This document shows positions 5,001-5,777 of a DNA stretch of 5,777 nt, piece by piece (position 1 is the stretch's first letter; the number at the start of each line of letters is the position of its first letter). Made by a program: the position numbers and the translations under genes. A model generated the notes under the pieces. The model saw nothing but the letters and a program-made list of their open reading frames with translations, had not been told where the DNA came from and searched no databases. This DNA comes from JAZDLC01 sp043802345 (GTDB taxonomy: Bacteria > Planctomycetota > B15-G4 > JADJEK01): positions 1 to 5,777 of the forward strand of contig JAZDLC010000277.1 in assembly GCA_043802345.1 (NCBI GenBank), read 5' to 3'.

Positions 5001-5777
5001 ATGCGGCAACCGTTTCCCGGCGCCCGCCGAACGCCTGTGTTTTTGCTCCTTCTGATCGGATTCCTGGTCGCTGGCGCCGGAGGGATGGCGCGCGCCGCCG
5101 TCAGCAAGGTGGATGTGAGCGTCGCGGTCTCCGAGCCGACGGCCGGTCTGGTGCAGAAGGTGGTGGCCGAGTTTCGTCACGACCTTGTGACCATTCCGGG
5201 GAATCTGGTCAACCTGCAGCGCCAGGGCGACCGGTTCGAGGGCTCACTCCAGGTTCCCGCGGGGCTGCCAGGGGAACTCTCCTGCACCCTCAGGGTGCAC
5301 ACCACCGAGACGGACCCCCACCGGCCGATCGTCCTGCTCGCCAGGCGGATTCCGGTCGATCAACCTCAGGTCGGACCGACCGTGCGCATCGAGCGGAACC
5401 TGACCTTCATGCGCCTGGATATCGAGGCTCTCGAGGAGGCCAACCACGGCGGCGTCATCACCCGCACGCCGGTCGACCCGGATCTCACGATCAGTGCTCC
5501 AAGGCCGGGAGGCGGCAGCGAGTACACGCTGGTGCAAATGCCGCGCGGGCGGTTCAGCAGTGGCAGGGCCACGATCCACGTGCCCGTCGATGCGTTCGCC
5601 CTGCCTTCCGGCTCGCGGATCAGGCTGTTCGGCATGGCGCGAGGCCGGACCGTCTCTGGCGGGTTCCGCTCCCAGGCGACCGCGTACGTCTCGCTGCAAT
5701 CCGGCGCGACCAGACTGGTGGAGCTGGTCTTCCTCGACTGGCTGCGGGAGATTCGCGAGGCGGTGCGCCCGGTGCTG
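5001..5777 (+). CDS. Secreted protein of unknown function, N-terminal 259 residues
   Basis: The frame is open from the ATG at 5001 to the window edge with no stop. GGAG (4989-4992) lies 8 nt upstream of the start. The product begins with a basic region (ARR, 8-10), a hydrophobic core FLLLLIGFLVAGAGG (14-28) and an ARA-A cleavage site at about residues 30-33, a standard Sec signal peptide. The exported part is rich in alternating hydrophobic and polar residues (SKVDVSVAVSEP, RATIHVPVDAFALP, ATAYVSLQSG), which suggests beta-sandwich domains. It has almost no cysteine (one, near residue 95) and no metal or catalytic motif that I recognise. The last residues (VELVFLDWLREIREAVRPVL) look helical. 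I do not recognise the family. It probably acts in the cell envelope together with the lipoprotein encoded just upstream, which is inference from spacing and co-orientation. Confidence 0.85.
   Translation, partial: MRQPFPGARRTPVFLLLLIGFLVAGAGGMARAAVSKVDVSVAVSEPTAGLVQKVVAEFRHDLVTIPGNLVNLQRQGDRFEGSLQVPAGLPGELSCTLRVHTTETDPHRPIVLLARRIPVDQPQVGPTVRIERNLTFMRLDIEALEEANHGGVITRTPVDPDLTISAPRPGGGSEYTLVQMPRGRFSSGRATIHVPVDAFALPSGSRIRLFGMARGRTVSGGFRSQATAYVSLQSGATRLVELVFLDWLREIREAVRPVL

Noticed and set aside
5244..5699. 151-codon leftward open frame at the right end
   Set aside because: It lies opposite the secreted-protein gene, which has a signal peptide, a ribosome binding site and an uninterrupted frame to the window edge.

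Overview
The window is GC-rich and dense with genes. It looks like a chromosomal segment of a Gram-negative (diderm) bacterium: one gene encodes a lipoprotein with a clear lipobox, and two others encode proteins with Sec-type signal peptides. The lineage cannot be fixed from the sequence. Abundant hexanucleotide repeats and a kinase of the type used in sugar salvage would fit an uncultured environmental lineage, but that is only an impression.

Left part (1-1060). The 5' end of a leftward gene for an exported protein occupies 1-216. A short hairpin with a T8 tract lies just upstream of its ribosome binding site. No convincing gene is visible from 217 to 1060. Most of this stretch (523-1028) is one elaborate nested palindrome. 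An outer pair of arms (523-558 and 995-1028) encloses three back-to-back hairpins (594-699, 698-808, 812-958). Two of these hairpins are built from hexamer repeats, GAAATC-type and GTACTC-type, that run forward in one arm and inverted in the other. The element ends about 30 bp past the hipA stop codon and is the most unusual thing in the window.

Middle (1061-3077). A leftward two-gene operon encodes a HipB-like helix-turn-helix antitoxin/repressor and a full-length HipA-family kinase toxin. The stop codon of hipB overlaps the GTG start of hipA, and a strong AGGAGG precedes that start. A plausible sigma70-type promoter and three copies of a TGAAT(G)ATGG repeat lie upstream of hipB. The gap to the next, divergent gene holds two strong hairpins without T-tracts.

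Right part (3078-5777). Three rightward genes follow: a NahK-like sugar kinase of the aminoglycoside-phosphotransferase fold, a small lipoprotein with an NTF2-like look, and the first 259 residues of a secreted protein that runs off the window. The last two probably form one transcription unit, because only 56 bp separate them. The kinase stands 187 bp before the lipoprotein gene, and no partner enzymes of a hexosamine pathway are visible in the window. The hipBA pair forms a self-contained toxin-antitoxin cassette; no functional link to its neighbours can be read from the sequence.
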